Assembly (NCBI GenBank): GCA_040388605.1
Contig: JAZKBN010000022.1
Location: 1-64,000, forward strand
DNA from: JAZKBN01 sp040388605
GTDB taxonomy: Bacteria > Bacteroidota > Bacteroidia > Cytophagales > Flexibacteraceae
Reading direction: 5' to 3'
Length of the DNA stretch: 64,000 nt
A program made the position numbers and the translations under genes. The notes beneath the pieces are model-generated. The model was not told the DNA's origin and searched no databases. It saw only the letters and a program-made list of their open reading frames with translations. Of the stretch, positions 25,571-33,918 are shown one piece after another. Position 1 is the first letter of the stretch. The number at the start of each line of letters is the position of its first letter.

Positions 25571-25957
25571 TTGAAATGGCAGGCAAACACTTGTTTACGC
25601 ACCGAAAGCTTGGAACTACCCATTAAAATATCGCCGGGGGCATTGGGCCAAATCAGGCACATCATAGCCAATAAGAATATTCCGGCAGATTATGCCCTGC
25701 GCATAGGCGTAAGGGGCGGAGGCTGCGCCGGCCTTGGCTTCGTACTCGGTTTCGACAAGCCTAAAACCGGCGACGATACCTATACCCTTGATGAGCTGCG
25801 CGTTTTAGTGGAAAAAAAACACACCATGTACCTGATTGGCCTGCTCGTAGACTGGCAGGACCCCACCGAAACCGAAGCCGGAGGCTTTTTATTCGTGAAC
25901 CCCGAAGCTTTGGCAAGGGAAACAGCTGCCAAACAGGTCGAGGCAGAAAAAGCTTAG
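25571..25957 (+). CDS. HesB/IscA-family protein without the C-terminal CxC
   Basis: An iron-sulfur carrier-fold protein (A-type, HesB/IscA/ErpA) of up to 128 residues. The core runs from ISPGALGQIRHIIANKN through ALRIGVRGGGCAGLGFVLGFD to HTMYLIGLLVDWQD. Only the first conserved cysteine is present (Cys52 in RGGGCAG); the usual C-terminal CGCG motif is replaced by TEAGGFLFVNPEA. Classical A-type carriers bind clusters with all three cysteines, so cluster carriage here is doubtful or uses another ligand. Relatives with this loss seem widespread in Bacteroidota. The start is uncertain: 25571 is a TTG, and another TTG at 25610 gives a protein starting MELPIKISPG, closer to the family's usual N-terminus. 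Confidence 0.8.
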   Translation: MKWQANTCLRTESLELPIKISPGALGQIRHIIANKNIPADYALRIGVRGGGCAGLGFVLGFDKPKTGDDTYTLDELRVLVEKKHTMYLIGLLVDWQDPTETEAGGFLFVNPEALARETAAKQVEAEKA

Positions 25958-26332
25958 CACGGCAATTTTTTCAGAATTAATTTCTGCGGCATTAAACCTT
26001 TTTAATGTGAGCCGGTCTTAGTTGCATTACCGGCATGAGGTCCGATTGCCGGTTAACAGTTCCGCTCCAAGAGCTTGACTTGCTATGAATAAACCGGGCT
26101 TGCCCCAAAGGCAGCCTTCAGCTTTACATCTTCATTACCCAATTCGGCCAATTCAAATTAAGGAAAGGGCAGGCAAGCGCAGGTTTGCCTGCCCTTAATT
26201 ATTTCCGGCTTAGGGCAGTATGCGTTTTCTTTATCTTGAACATATAGGTACATGCTGCGTTTAATATTGGTTGGTTTATAAAAACCGCCTAATGTTCCGG
26301 CTATTCGGCTTAATTTCAGGCTGAAATAATTT
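25958..26332. other. Intergenic region with a strong hairpin
   Basis: No gene was seen. The main element is a perfect 12-bp inverted repeat (26165-26176 with 26185-26196, aagggcaggcaa/ttgcctgccctt). It may terminate the IscA-like transcript or act as a leader structure for the histidine kinase, but it lacks a long T-run. A TATCTTGA near 26230 weakly resembles a -7 box. Confidence 0.45.
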
Positions 26333-27610
26333 ATGCATACATCTCCTATTCGCCTGGTTGTATTACTGGGCATCATATCGGTTTTCGGAATAATTGCTTT
26401 ACAGGTAAAGTGGTTCCAAAACGCATACGCCCACGAGGCCATCCGGTTCGACAGGAGCGTACGAATAGCCCTGCGCATAGTGGCCGAAAACCTGGCCATT
26501 AGCAACAACTCGGCCGCGCCCAGCCAAAGCATAGTAGACCAGCACGGCAGCAATGTGTATGTAGTAAACACAAACAGCCATATAGATGCCGACCTGCTTG
26601 AAAAATACCTGCTCACCGAATTTAAGACCCATGAAATAGATACCGTTTTTGAATACAGCATTTATGACTGCAGCTCCGAAAAGCTGGTTTACGGCAATTA
26701 CGTAGGTAAAAGCCACAAAGATTCGCATTTGCAGCAGGAGCTCAGCAAACTGCCCAAGTACAACAAAACGCTGAATTATTACTTCGTGGTGTCCTTTCCC
26801 TCAAGGGCCAATTACATGGCCGGGCAACTCGATTTCTGGATGCTTACGTCGCTCATTTTACTGGTCGTGATTTTCTTTTTCGGGTATGCCATGTTCGTTA
26901 TTTTGCAGCAAAAGCGGCTTTCGGAAGTGCAGAAAGACTTTATTAACAACATGACCCATGAGTTTAAAACACCCATAAGCACCATCACCATTGCCGCCGG
27001 CGTGCTCGCCGACCCTGCCATTGTTGAAAACCCGGCCCGCCTGAAAACCTATGCCAATATCATAGGCCAGGAAAGCAGCCGCCTCTTCGGGCAGGTTGAA
27101 AAAGTATTGCAAATGGCCAGGCTCGACCGCGGCGAAACCAAGCTGAATCTTGAATTGCTTGACCTGCATGCTGTTGCCTTGCAGGTGGTGCAAACCATTT
27201 GCCCCGGCCTGAGCCCTGAAGAGCCGGAAATAAACCTCTCAGTTTTTGCCCCCGAAGCATTTATACTTGCCGACCGCCTGCACCTGACCAACATTATTTT
27301 CAACCTGCTTGATAATGCCGTGAAATACAGCCCCGGCCGCGCCCATATAACCCTGCGCAGCGAGCTGAAAGGCAATAAGATTGTATTCAGCGTATCTGAT
27401 ACCGGGCAGGGCATACCTCAAAAATACCAGGGGAAAATATTCGATAAATTCTTCAGGGTTCCAACCGGGAATGTGCACGATGTAAAAGGTTTCGGGCTGG
27501 GCCTGAACTATGTGCGCAATATTGTGCGTGCCCACCACTGGAAAATAAGCCTGCAAAGCGTGCCCGGGCAAGGCAGCACGTTTACAGTTAGTATACCAAC
27601 GGCAAGGTGA
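26333..27610 (+). CDS. Sensor histidine kinase
   Basis: A 425-residue membrane histidine kinase. Transmembrane segments are at about 8-24 and 166-188 and flank a periplasmic sensor domain of about 140 residues with no recognised fold. There is no HAMP domain; the kinase core follows directly. The H-box is NNMTHEFKTPIST with phospho-acceptor His209. ATP-binding motifs are FNLLDNAVKYS (N box), SDTGQGIP (G1), and FGLGLNYVRNIV (G2). It is paired with the response regulator 127 bases downstream. The signal is unknown. This HAMP-less layout with the H-box close to the second helix is common in Bacteroidota. Confidence 0.9.
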   Translation: MHTSPIRLVVLLGIISVFGIIALQVKWFQNAYAHEAIRFDRSVRIALRIVAENLAISNNSAAPSQSIVDQHGSNVYVVNTNSHIDADLLEKYLLTEFKTHEIDTVFEYSIYDCSSEKLVYGNYVGKSHKDSHLQQELSKLPKYNKTLNYYFVVSFPSRANYMAGQLDFWMLTSLILLVVIFFFGYAMFVILQQKRLSEVQKDFINNMTHEFKTPISTITIAAGVLADPAIVENPARLKTYANIIGQESSRLFGQVEKVLQMARLDRGETKLNLELLDLHAVALQVVQTICPGLSPEEPEINLSVFAPEAFILADRLHLTNIIFNLLDNAVKYSPGRAHITLRSELKGNKIVFSVSDTGQGIPQKYQGKIFDKFFRVPTGNVHDVKGFGLGLNYVRNIVRAHHWKISLQSVPGQGSTFTVSIPTAR

Positions 27611-27737
27611 AAATAAAAGCAATTGCTCACTTCTGCAAGCTGTAAAAAGAAAGAATGATTAAGGCTGAATTTGCTTCAGAATTGCTGCATTTAAGAGAAC
27701 TATTAATAAATTACCCCGCATCTGTTAATAAAAAGCT

Positions 27738-28457
27738 ATGACCGCCGATAAGCCCCGCATACTCTACGTTGAAGATGATCTGAACCTTGGTTTCGTTACC
27801 GCAGATAACCTTGTGCTCCAGGGCTTCGATGTGCAGCATGTAACCGACGGCCTGACGGCCCTGCAACGCTTCGGTGCCGAAGCGTTTGACATTTGCGTGC
27901 TCGATGTGATGCTGCCTAAAATAGACGGCTTCGAGCTGGCCCGCCGAATCCGCAGCCTGAACGACCAGGTGCCCATTTTAATGCTCACCGCCCGCAATAT
28001 GCGCGAAGACAGGCTTGAGGGCCTGCGTACCGGCGCCGATGATTATATTACAAAACCCTTCAGCATAGAGGAGCTGGTTTTAAAAATCAGGATTTTCCTG
28101 AAAAGGAGCGCCGTAAAAGCGCCGGAAGCCAAAACCCCTGCCGAAGCCGAGAAATACACCTGCGGCAAATTCCTGCTTGATTTTGCCAACCTGAAGCTTT
28201 CACAGCCTGCCAACCCCGAAATTGCCGCCGAAAGCCTTACCCTGCGTGAAGGCCAGCTTATGCGCCTGCTCTTCCGCAAGCCCGATGTGCTTATACCCAG
28301 GGAAGAAATACTTAGCCTGCTTTGGGGCAACGACGATTATTTCAGCGGCCGAAGCCTGGATGTTTTTATAAGCCGCATGCGCAAATACCTGAAAGCAGAC
28401 CCCATGCTGCAGGTGGAAAACGTGCATAAAGTTGGTTTTATGATGAAAACCAGGTAA
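27738..28457 (+). CDS. OmpR/PhoB-family response regulator
   Basis: A 239-residue regulator. The receiver domain (1-120) has the acidic pair YVEDD, phospho-acceptor Asp56 in CVLDVMLPKIDG, the conserved Thr in LMLTAR and Lys in YITKPF. A winged-helix trans_reg_C DNA-binding domain (about 140-238) contains LTLREGQLMRLLFRKPDVL and the recognition segment RSLDVFISRMRKYLK. It should be phosphorylated by the kinase just upstream and regulate genes elsewhere. No target site can be named from the window. Confidence 0.92.
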   Translation: MTADKPRILYVEDDLNLGFVTADNLVLQGFDVQHVTDGLTALQRFGAEAFDICVLDVMLPKIDGFELARRIRSLNDQVPILMLTARNMREDRLEGLRTGADDYITKPFSIEELVLKIRIFLKRSAVKAPEAKTPAEAEKYTCGKFLLDFANLKLSQPANPEIAAESLTLREGQLMRLLFRKPDVLIPREEILSLLWGNDDYFSGRSLDVFISRMRKYLKADPMLQVENVHKVGFMMKTR

Positions 28458-28646
28458 CAAAGGGGCAGGTTTCAAGGGTAAAGCCAAATTTGATGCAGGC
28501 TTTCAAATACATGCTTTTCGGCAATTAAGTATATATTGCATCGTTTACCCGTATGGCAATGCCATTGCGGCATTTAAAACCGGAGCGCTCATTTAGCCCT
28601 TCCACCGAAGCACAAACCCCGCACCGGGTTTGCACCGTTTTTCCGA

Positions 28647-29729
28647 ATGATTCTGAAACCTACGAAAACATTTCTTTCTGCGGCAGGGCCTGGCAGGCTC
28701 TTGCAAATTATGTTCTTTGCCATGCTCTGCACCGGCCTGGCTTCATGCGGAAAAAGCAATAAAGAAAAAGCAGCCGAAACGCAGGCAGCCGCTGAAACAG
28801 TGGATGTTTCCGGTGTAAAGCTTCAAAAAACGCCTGATTTTAACGGCGACAGCGCATATCTGCTGGTAAAAAAACAGGTAGATTTTGGTCCGCGCATACC
28901 CAATAAGCCGGCACATAAGGCCTGCGCCGCATGGCTTAGCGCAAAGCTGAAACAATACGGATCCGAAGTTACCGTACAGGATTTTACTGCTAAGGCATTT
29001 ACAGGCGAAATGCTTGATTTGCATAACATTATAGGCAGCTATAACCCCACAGCATCGCGCCGTATTTTGCTCACTGCACACTGGGACACCCGGCCCTTTG
29101 CCGACCAGGACAGCCATAATCCTGATAAATCTTTCGACGGTGCCAACGACGGCGGCAGCGGCGTGGCTGTATTGCTCGAAATTGCCCGCAACCTGCAGCA
29201 AAGCAAGCCTACAGTAGGTGTTGATATTATACTTTGGGACGGCGAAGACTTTGGCGAAAACCGCGATTATATGCCCGATGAAAACGAGGAGCCCGGCAAA
29301 TGGTGGTGCCTCGGCAGCCGATACTGGAGCGAGCACAAGCACATTCCCAATTACTCGGCATTCTTCGGCATTAACCTGGATATGGTGGGCGGGCCCAATG
29401 CCCGCTTCGCTAAGGAAGGGCAAAGCATGCAATATGCACCCACTGTTACTGATCGTGTTTGGCAATACGCCCATGCCCTGGGCTATAGCAAGGCATTCCC
29501 CGACAACGTGGTTGAAGGCATTACCGATGACCACATAAACGTGAATCGTTATGCCAAAATAAACATGATAGATATTATTGAGTATGAAAACTCCGACGGG
29601 AACTTCTTCTCGCCCACATGGCATACCCATAACGACGATATTAACCACATAGATAAAAACAGCATGCAGGCTGTAGGCCAAACCCTGCTGCAAACCCTGT
29701 GGCAGCAGCAGCCTGAAATTAACCCATAA
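28647..29729 (+). CDS. M28-family zinc peptidase / glutaminyl cyclase-like lipoprotein
   Basis: A 360-residue M28-fold protein. The signal peptide ends in the lipobox TGLASC (Cys about residue 34), so it should be lipid-anchored. Zinc-site and family motifs are AHWDTRPFAD, GANDGGSGVAVLLEIA, DIILWDGEDFGE, GINLDMVGG and FFSPTWHTHNDD. The sequence GSRYWSEHKH and overall length resemble glutaminyl-peptide cyclotransferases and small M28 aminopeptidases; the two are difficult to separate. It would act on peptides in the periplasm. Bacteroidota M28 proteins of this type often have cyclase activity, which favours that reading but does not prove it. Confidence 0.85.
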   Translation: MILKPTKTFLSAAGPGRLLQIMFFAMLCTGLASCGKSNKEKAAETQAAAETVDVSGVKLQKTPDFNGDSAYLLVKKQVDFGPRIPNKPAHKACAAWLSAKLKQYGSEVTVQDFTAKAFTGEMLDLHNIIGSYNPTASRRILLTAHWDTRPFADQDSHNPDKSFDGANDGGSGVAVLLEIARNLQQSKPTVGVDIILWDGEDFGENRDYMPDENEEPGKWWCLGSRYWSEHKHIPNYSAFFGINLDMVGGPNARFAKEGQSMQYAPTVTDRVWQYAHALGYSKAFPDNVVEGITDDHINVNRYAKINMIDIIEYENSDGNFFSPTWHTHNDDINHIDKNSMQAVGQTLLQTLWQQQPEINP

Positions 29730-29905
29730 AGATTATCTCAATATGGCATGCGGTAGTCTGGCACTGCGGAAGTATACTTTTATATGCTAAAGAACCTATT
29801 GGAAAAACAATATTGAGCGGCTTTAAACCTGCCAATATTTAGCGCCGGTATTTAGCAAAGAGGTTGGGTTCTTATTTATTTTGGCAGGGTTGCGTATTCA
29901 AAAAA

Positions 29906-31390
29906 TCAATCCTTATAGCGCCATTCCTTACCCAAAATAAGCTGTTCTTTCAGGTTCTGCTGTTCCAGGAACTTGCGGGTATCGGCTTGGTTCAGCCGGG
30001 TGGCGGGCAATGTATCGGCGTCGGCAAGGGCATAGAGCATCATGGCTACGGCCATTACATTGTGGTCCATCCATTCCTTTTTAACCGATTTCATCACATC
30101 GCAATCGGCATGGTAGCAATCATTCACTATTTGGGGCAGGTTACCGTTGGGGCTTGTAACCGGTATGCCCTCAAGCATATAAGGCTGGTGGTCGCTGTGC
30201 AGTTCAGCTTCTGAAGTATTGTAGTTCTTATACGTAGAGTCGGCCTCCTTCATAACAGTGCCGATTCGGTTAAAAAAAGCCTCGGCTTCAGGGCGGCCAT
30301 AGGTGTTGAAACCTGTGGGGTCGCCGGTCATATCAAGGTTAATCATATACTTAACCGGGCTGCTGCGTTTTGGGTGCTTACGCATTGGCTCAGTGAGCGC
30401 CTTACTGCCATAAAGCCCCTGCTCTTCGCCCATAAAAAGCGTAAAGCTGATGCTGCGTTTGGGCTTCAGGTTGAGCACTTTAAATACGCGGGCCACTTCA
30501 AGCACGGTAAAGCTGCCGAGTCCGTTATCAATGGCCCCGGTACCGAGATCCCAACTGTCAAGGTGTCCGCCGATAACAATGGTTTCTTTGGCTTTGCTGC
30601 TGCCTTTAAGCTCTGCCACCACATTCCTGGCCTCGGCTGTTTCAGACTTATTGGTCATGCTGATTTGCGCCATCAGCTTCTCGTCTTTCATCCAGGCCCT
30701 TATCTGCCTGCCCGATTCGTTTGAAATGCAAATTGCCGGTATGCTGATGAGCCCGCCGTCTACCGAAGCGGTGCCGGTTAAGAGCGTTTTGCCGGGAGCG
30801 CTGTTCACAAACATGGCCCCTATGGCGCCGTATTTAATGGCGAGTGCGGTTTTTTCGCTGCGGTGCAGGTTATTGGCTTTGTCAGTTTCGTTGCAGGCAT
30901 CGCAGCCAATGTTCAGCATGGCTACTTTGCCGCGCATATTCAGCTTCAGGCGCTCGAAATCTGCAGGCAGGCCGTTGCCGGCATCTACTATGCCCGCGCT
31001 TACGTTTGCTTTTACAGGACTGTGGGCCAGGGTAACAGCACGCACCTGCACAAAGTTATCGCTGTTGAAGGGCACAATTTCCAGCATCAGGCTGTCGCGC
31101 TCCCAGTTGCGGAAGGCAAAGGGCTTAAATTCAGGTATGTAACCGTATTGGGCAAGCATACTGTGCGCCAGTTCCTCGGCCTTTTTGCCGTGCTCGGTGC
31201 CGGTAAGCCTGTGACCTATTTTCTCGGTAGCAGATTTAAGATTGGGATATGCCAGGCAGTTTTTACTTACCTCAGACTTAATGGCCTTAAAAACACCGCT
31301 TAGCTCCGGGGCGCGATCTTGTGCCGATACATCGGTAAAAAGTATGAAGACCAGCGCCGGCACCATTGCCGGGAAATAAAAGCGACTCAT
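29906..31390 (-). CDS. Secreted M28-family carboxypeptidase Q-like metallopeptidase
   Basis: A 494-residue secreted peptidase with a signal peptide (MSRFYFPAMVPALVFILFTD…SAQD). It has the domain order of the plasma glutamate carboxypeptidase group: an N-terminal helical part, an inserted PA domain (about 130-245), and the M28 catalytic core with GGHLDSWDLGTG, AIDNGLGSFT, FMGEEQGLYGS, NLDMTGDP and the late YHADCD zinc ligand. All expected metal ligands are visible. It is convergent with the other M28 gene and probably contributes to peptide scavenging. Confidence 0.9.
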   Translation of the reverse strand: MSRFYFPAMVPALVFILFTDVSAQDRAPELSGVFKAIKSEVSKNCLAYPNLKSATEKIGHRLTGTEHGKKAEELAHSMLAQYGYIPEFKPFAFRNWERDSLMLEIVPFNSDNFVQVRAVTLAHSPVKANVSAGIVDAGNGLPADFERLKLNMRGKVAMLNIGCDACNETDKANNLHRSEKTALAIKYGAIGAMFVNSAPGKTLLTGTASVDGGLISIPAICISNESGRQIRAWMKDEKLMAQISMTNKSETAEARNVVAELKGSSKAKETIVIGGHLDSWDLGTGAIDNGLGSFTVLEVARVFKVLNLKPKRSISFTLFMGEEQGLYGSKALTEPMRKHPKRSSPVKYMINLDMTGDPTGFNTYGRPEAEAFFNRIGTVMKEADSTYKNYNTSEAELHSDHQPYMLEGIPVTSPNGNLPQIVNDCYHADCDVMKSVKKEWMDHNVMAVAMMLYALADADTLPATRLNQADTRKFLEQQNLKEQLILGKEWRYKD

Positions 31391-31410
31391 TAAGAATCAG
31401 ATAGACTGTG

Positions 31411-31418
31411 CAAAAATA
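31411..31418 (-). promoter_or_regulatory. -7 box TATTTTTG for the M28 peptidase gene
   Basis: On the minus strand this reads TATTTTTG, an exact TAnnTTTG match, 20 bases before the ATG at 31390. No obvious TTTG -33 element is present. The box lies at the edge of the 21-base repeat that recurs across the assembly gap. Confidence 0.45.
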
Positions 31419-31587
31419 AGCAATATTTCATCACCGACACTTTCTAAATTTGCCGTATTGAAGGGTTTCTGATACACCGGTTTATAAGGCCTGCTGCCCT
31501 ATGAAACCAACCGGCTGTAAAAGCGGGCAGCATTGGNNNNNNNNNNAAAATAAGCAATATTTCATCAACCCCGATTTCTAAATTGCC
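31413..31587. repeat. Direct repeat flanking the first N gap
   Basis: A 21-base identical segment plus about 20 further similar bases occurs on the left (31413-31452) and directly right of the N run (31547-31587). It is either a small real duplication of promoter-region DNA or an unmerged overlap between two contig ends. Confidence 0.7.
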
Positions 31588-31815
31588 TTCATTAAGTTAC
31601 ATTTCAGCAAATTACCGCATGTTTTTTGCCTGCTGCCTGGTTTAATTGAAAACAGTACCAAAAGTCCGGCGCCTGTTTCTCGCATAGGCTGCCAAGGCCG
31701 CAACAACGCATGCAGCTCTGACGAAAGTATATTCCTGTTATTTGGGTATAACTTGCATAAGCAGCCTCTTTATTAACAGTACCTTTAATACAATTATCAA
31801 AGCCCATTGTAACCT

Positions 31816-33876
31816 ATGAAAACGCAAACAGGTTTAAGTAAAGCCTTATTTTACATCAGCATACTCCTGTTTACCATTTTTGCGCCTGAATCGCTTCCTG
31901 CACAAACACCTGCAAAGCAGGCTAAAATGCAGCACCAGGAACCGGAATCATTAAGCAGGCCAAAATTACGAGTACCGACATTGGTTGGCAATAACATGGT
32001 GCTGCAACGCGATATGAAGCTGCCCCTTTGGGGTTGGGCCGCCAAAGGCGATAAGGTCACCCTCAGCTTCAAAGCCCAAACCCTGAGCACAAAAGCCGGC
32101 CCTGACGGTAAATGGACCGTTTACCTTGCCCCCGAACCTGCCGGCGGCCCCTTTAAAATAACAGTAAGCACCAAGTACGACACCATACGCATAGGCAATG
32201 TAATGGTGGGCGAAGTCTGGCTGGCATCGGGCCAGAGCAATATGGAAATGAGCCTGCTATGGGAAGTAAATAATTACCAGGCTGAAATTGCCGAAGCCAA
32301 TTTCCCAGCCATCCGCTTTTTTGATGTAAGCAACAAGGCAGATTATAAGCCGCTGAGCCAACCGGTCGCCACCGACAGCTGGAAAATATGCACACCCGCA
32401 AATGCCGGCAAATTCAGCGCAACGGCCTACTTTTTCGCGCGCAGCCTGCATAAAAAATACAATGTGCCCTTCGGCATTATAGCCGCGGACTGGAGCGGAA
32501 CCGTTGCCGAAGCATGGGTTAGCGCCGAAGCCCTGAAAGCCTACCATACCGAGTTTAACGAAGAGCTGGTAAACCAAGCCAAATCAGGCAGGGGCATGGA
32601 ATATGAACAGGCTAAATACAAGGCTGCCGAAGCTAAATGGAATGCAGCCGTTAATGCGAGGGAAAACGCATTCAGGGCTAAAAAAGTACCGTTTATTACA
32701 GACCCGGCATATAATACCTCCGCAATGAAAACCTTGAAGGTTCCCGGCCTATGGGAAGGCCAGGGCCTCAACAGCTTCGATGGCATAGTATGGTTCCGGC
32801 GCAGCTTTACTTTAACTCCTGAGCAGGCCGGCTCACCTATCCAAACCTTGTATCTGGGTGCCATAGACGACCAGGACAGCGTTTGGCTGAACGGGCAGTT
32901 TGCAGGAGCCATGAATGATTGGGCCGCCAACCGTAAATACAAGCTGCAGCAGGGTATTCTGAAAGAAGGCGAAAATACAATTGTTGTAAAAGTATTCGAT
33001 ATGGGAGGCGGCGGTGGTTTCAGCGGTAAAGACGAAGATGTGTATCTGCAAACCCTTGGTAATAAGCTAAGCCTAAGCGGAACATGGCAATATGAAATAA
33101 GCCTGAACCTGGCAGATTTACCGGCTCGTCCGCAGGCACCGGGGCTGAATCAAAACAGCCCGTCGGCCCTTTTTAACGGCATGATTAGCCCAATTATTCC
33201 CTACGGTATTCGCGGCGCTATATGGTACCAGGGTGAAAGCAATGCCGAACGCGCCAAACAATACACTACCCTGTTCCAAACCCTTATTAAAGATTGGCGC
33301 AACCGCTGGGGCGAAGCTGAGTTCCCTTTCCTGTTCTGCCAGCTGGCCAATTTTATGACCCCGCCTGAAAGCCCCGGCAAAAGTACCTGGGCCGAATTGC
33401 GCGAAGCGCAGGCCAAAGCCCTTACCCTGCCCAATACCGGCATGGCATGCCTCATAGATATTGGCGATGCCAAAGACATTCACCCGAAAAACAAACAGGA
33501 TGTCGGCCTGCGCCTGGCTTTGGAGGCGCAAAAGGTGGCCTATAAAGAACCCAATGTAATTTCTGACGGCCCGCTTTTCGAAAGCATGAGCATGGAAGGG
33601 ACCAAGGTGCGTATTCGCTATAAAAACATAGGCAAGGGCCTTTACCTGCAAGATAAGTATGGCTACGTGAAAGCCTTCTCCATAGCCGGCCCCGACAGGA
33701 AATGGTATTGGGCACAAGGCTACCTCGAAAACAATACCGTAATACTGTACTCCGATAAGGTGCCCAGCCCCGCCGCCGTTCGCTTCGCATGGGCCGATAA
33801 CCCTGATGACATTAACCTGTTTAATGAGCAGGGCATGCCCGCAGAACCGTTCAGGACGGATGATTGGATGGAGTAG
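31816..33876 (+). CDS. Secreted sialate O-acetylesterase-like SGNH hydrolase
   Basis: A 686-residue exported esterase. The signal peptide is MKTQTGLSKALFYISILLF…LPAQ. The SGNH catalytic blocks are split by an insertion: block I is WLASGQSNMEMSL (about 136-148), then a galactose-binding/GH2-like jelly-roll insert (about 290-430, with FRRSFTLTPEQAG and GAIDDQDSVWLNGQFAG), then IWYQGESNAERA (about 473-484) and the Asp-His block DIHPKNKQDVG (about 554-564). This is the architecture of Bacteroidota sialate O-acetylesterases and related carbohydrate esterases, which remove acetyl groups from sialic acid or plant glycans. No sialidase or SusCD genes are adjacent, so the substrate is open. Confidence 0.87.
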   Translation: MKTQTGLSKALFYISILLFTIFAPESLPAQTPAKQAKMQHQEPESLSRPKLRVPTLVGNNMVLQRDMKLPLWGWAAKGDKVTLSFKAQTLSTKAGPDGKWTVYLAPEPAGGPFKITVSTKYDTIRIGNVMVGEVWLASGQSNMEMSLLWEVNNYQAEIAEANFPAIRFFDVSNKADYKPLSQPVATDSWKICTPANAGKFSATAYFFARSLHKKYNVPFGIIAADWSGTVAEAWVSAEALKAYHTEFNEELVNQAKSGRGMEYEQAKYKAAEAKWNAAVNARENAFRAKKVPFITDPAYNTSAMKTLKVPGLWEGQGLNSFDGIVWFRRSFTLTPEQAGSPIQTLYLGAIDDQDSVWLNGQFAGAMNDWAANRKYKLQQGILKEGENTIVVKVFDMGGGGGFSGKDEDVYLQTLGNKLSLSGTWQYEISLNLADLPARPQAPGLNQNSPSALFNGMISPIIPYGIRGAIWYQGESNAERAKQYTTLFQTLIKDWRNRWGEAEFPFLFCQLANFMTPPESPGKSTWAELREAQAKALTLPNTGMACLIDIGDAKDIHPKNKQDVGLRLALEAQKVAYKEPNVISDGPLFESMSMEGTKVRIRYKNIGKGLYLQDKYGYVKAFSIAGPDRKWYWAQGYLENNTVILYSDKVPSPAAVRFAWADNPDDINLFNEQGMPAEPFRTDDWME

Positions 33877-33892
33877 ATTTTGGTTATATTTG
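33863..33892 (+). promoter_or_regulatory. Promoter ATTG-N18-TATATTTG for the ATPase/DUF3226 cassette
   Basis: TTG at 33864-33866 and TATATTTG at 33885-33892, 18 bases apart, match the Bacteroidota promoter exactly. It overlaps the last codons of the esterase gene and lies 26 bases before the ATPase start, so the cassette carries its own promoter. Confidence 0.7.
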
Positions 33893-33918
33893 TATTAAAC
33901 AAGGAATAAGGTAAGGCA

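Larger units (their letters stand above)
31391..31815. other. Divergent intergenic region with an assembly gap
   Basis: No gene was seen. The region contains ten N (31537-31546) and two copies of a 21-base sequence, aaaataag…ttcatca, at 31413-31433 and 31547-31567, followed in both copies by a similar TTTCTAAATT(T)GCC. The right copy starts exactly at the gap edge. Confidence 0.6.

Noticed and set aside
28553..28762. 69-residue frame overlapping the start of the M28 lipoprotein gene
   Set aside because: It overlaps the signal-peptide region of the real gene in another frame and has no recognisable features.
28743..29693. 316-residue minus-strand open frame opposite the M28 lipoprotein gene
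   Set aside because: The plus-strand protein has complete catalytic motifs; the antisense frame has none.
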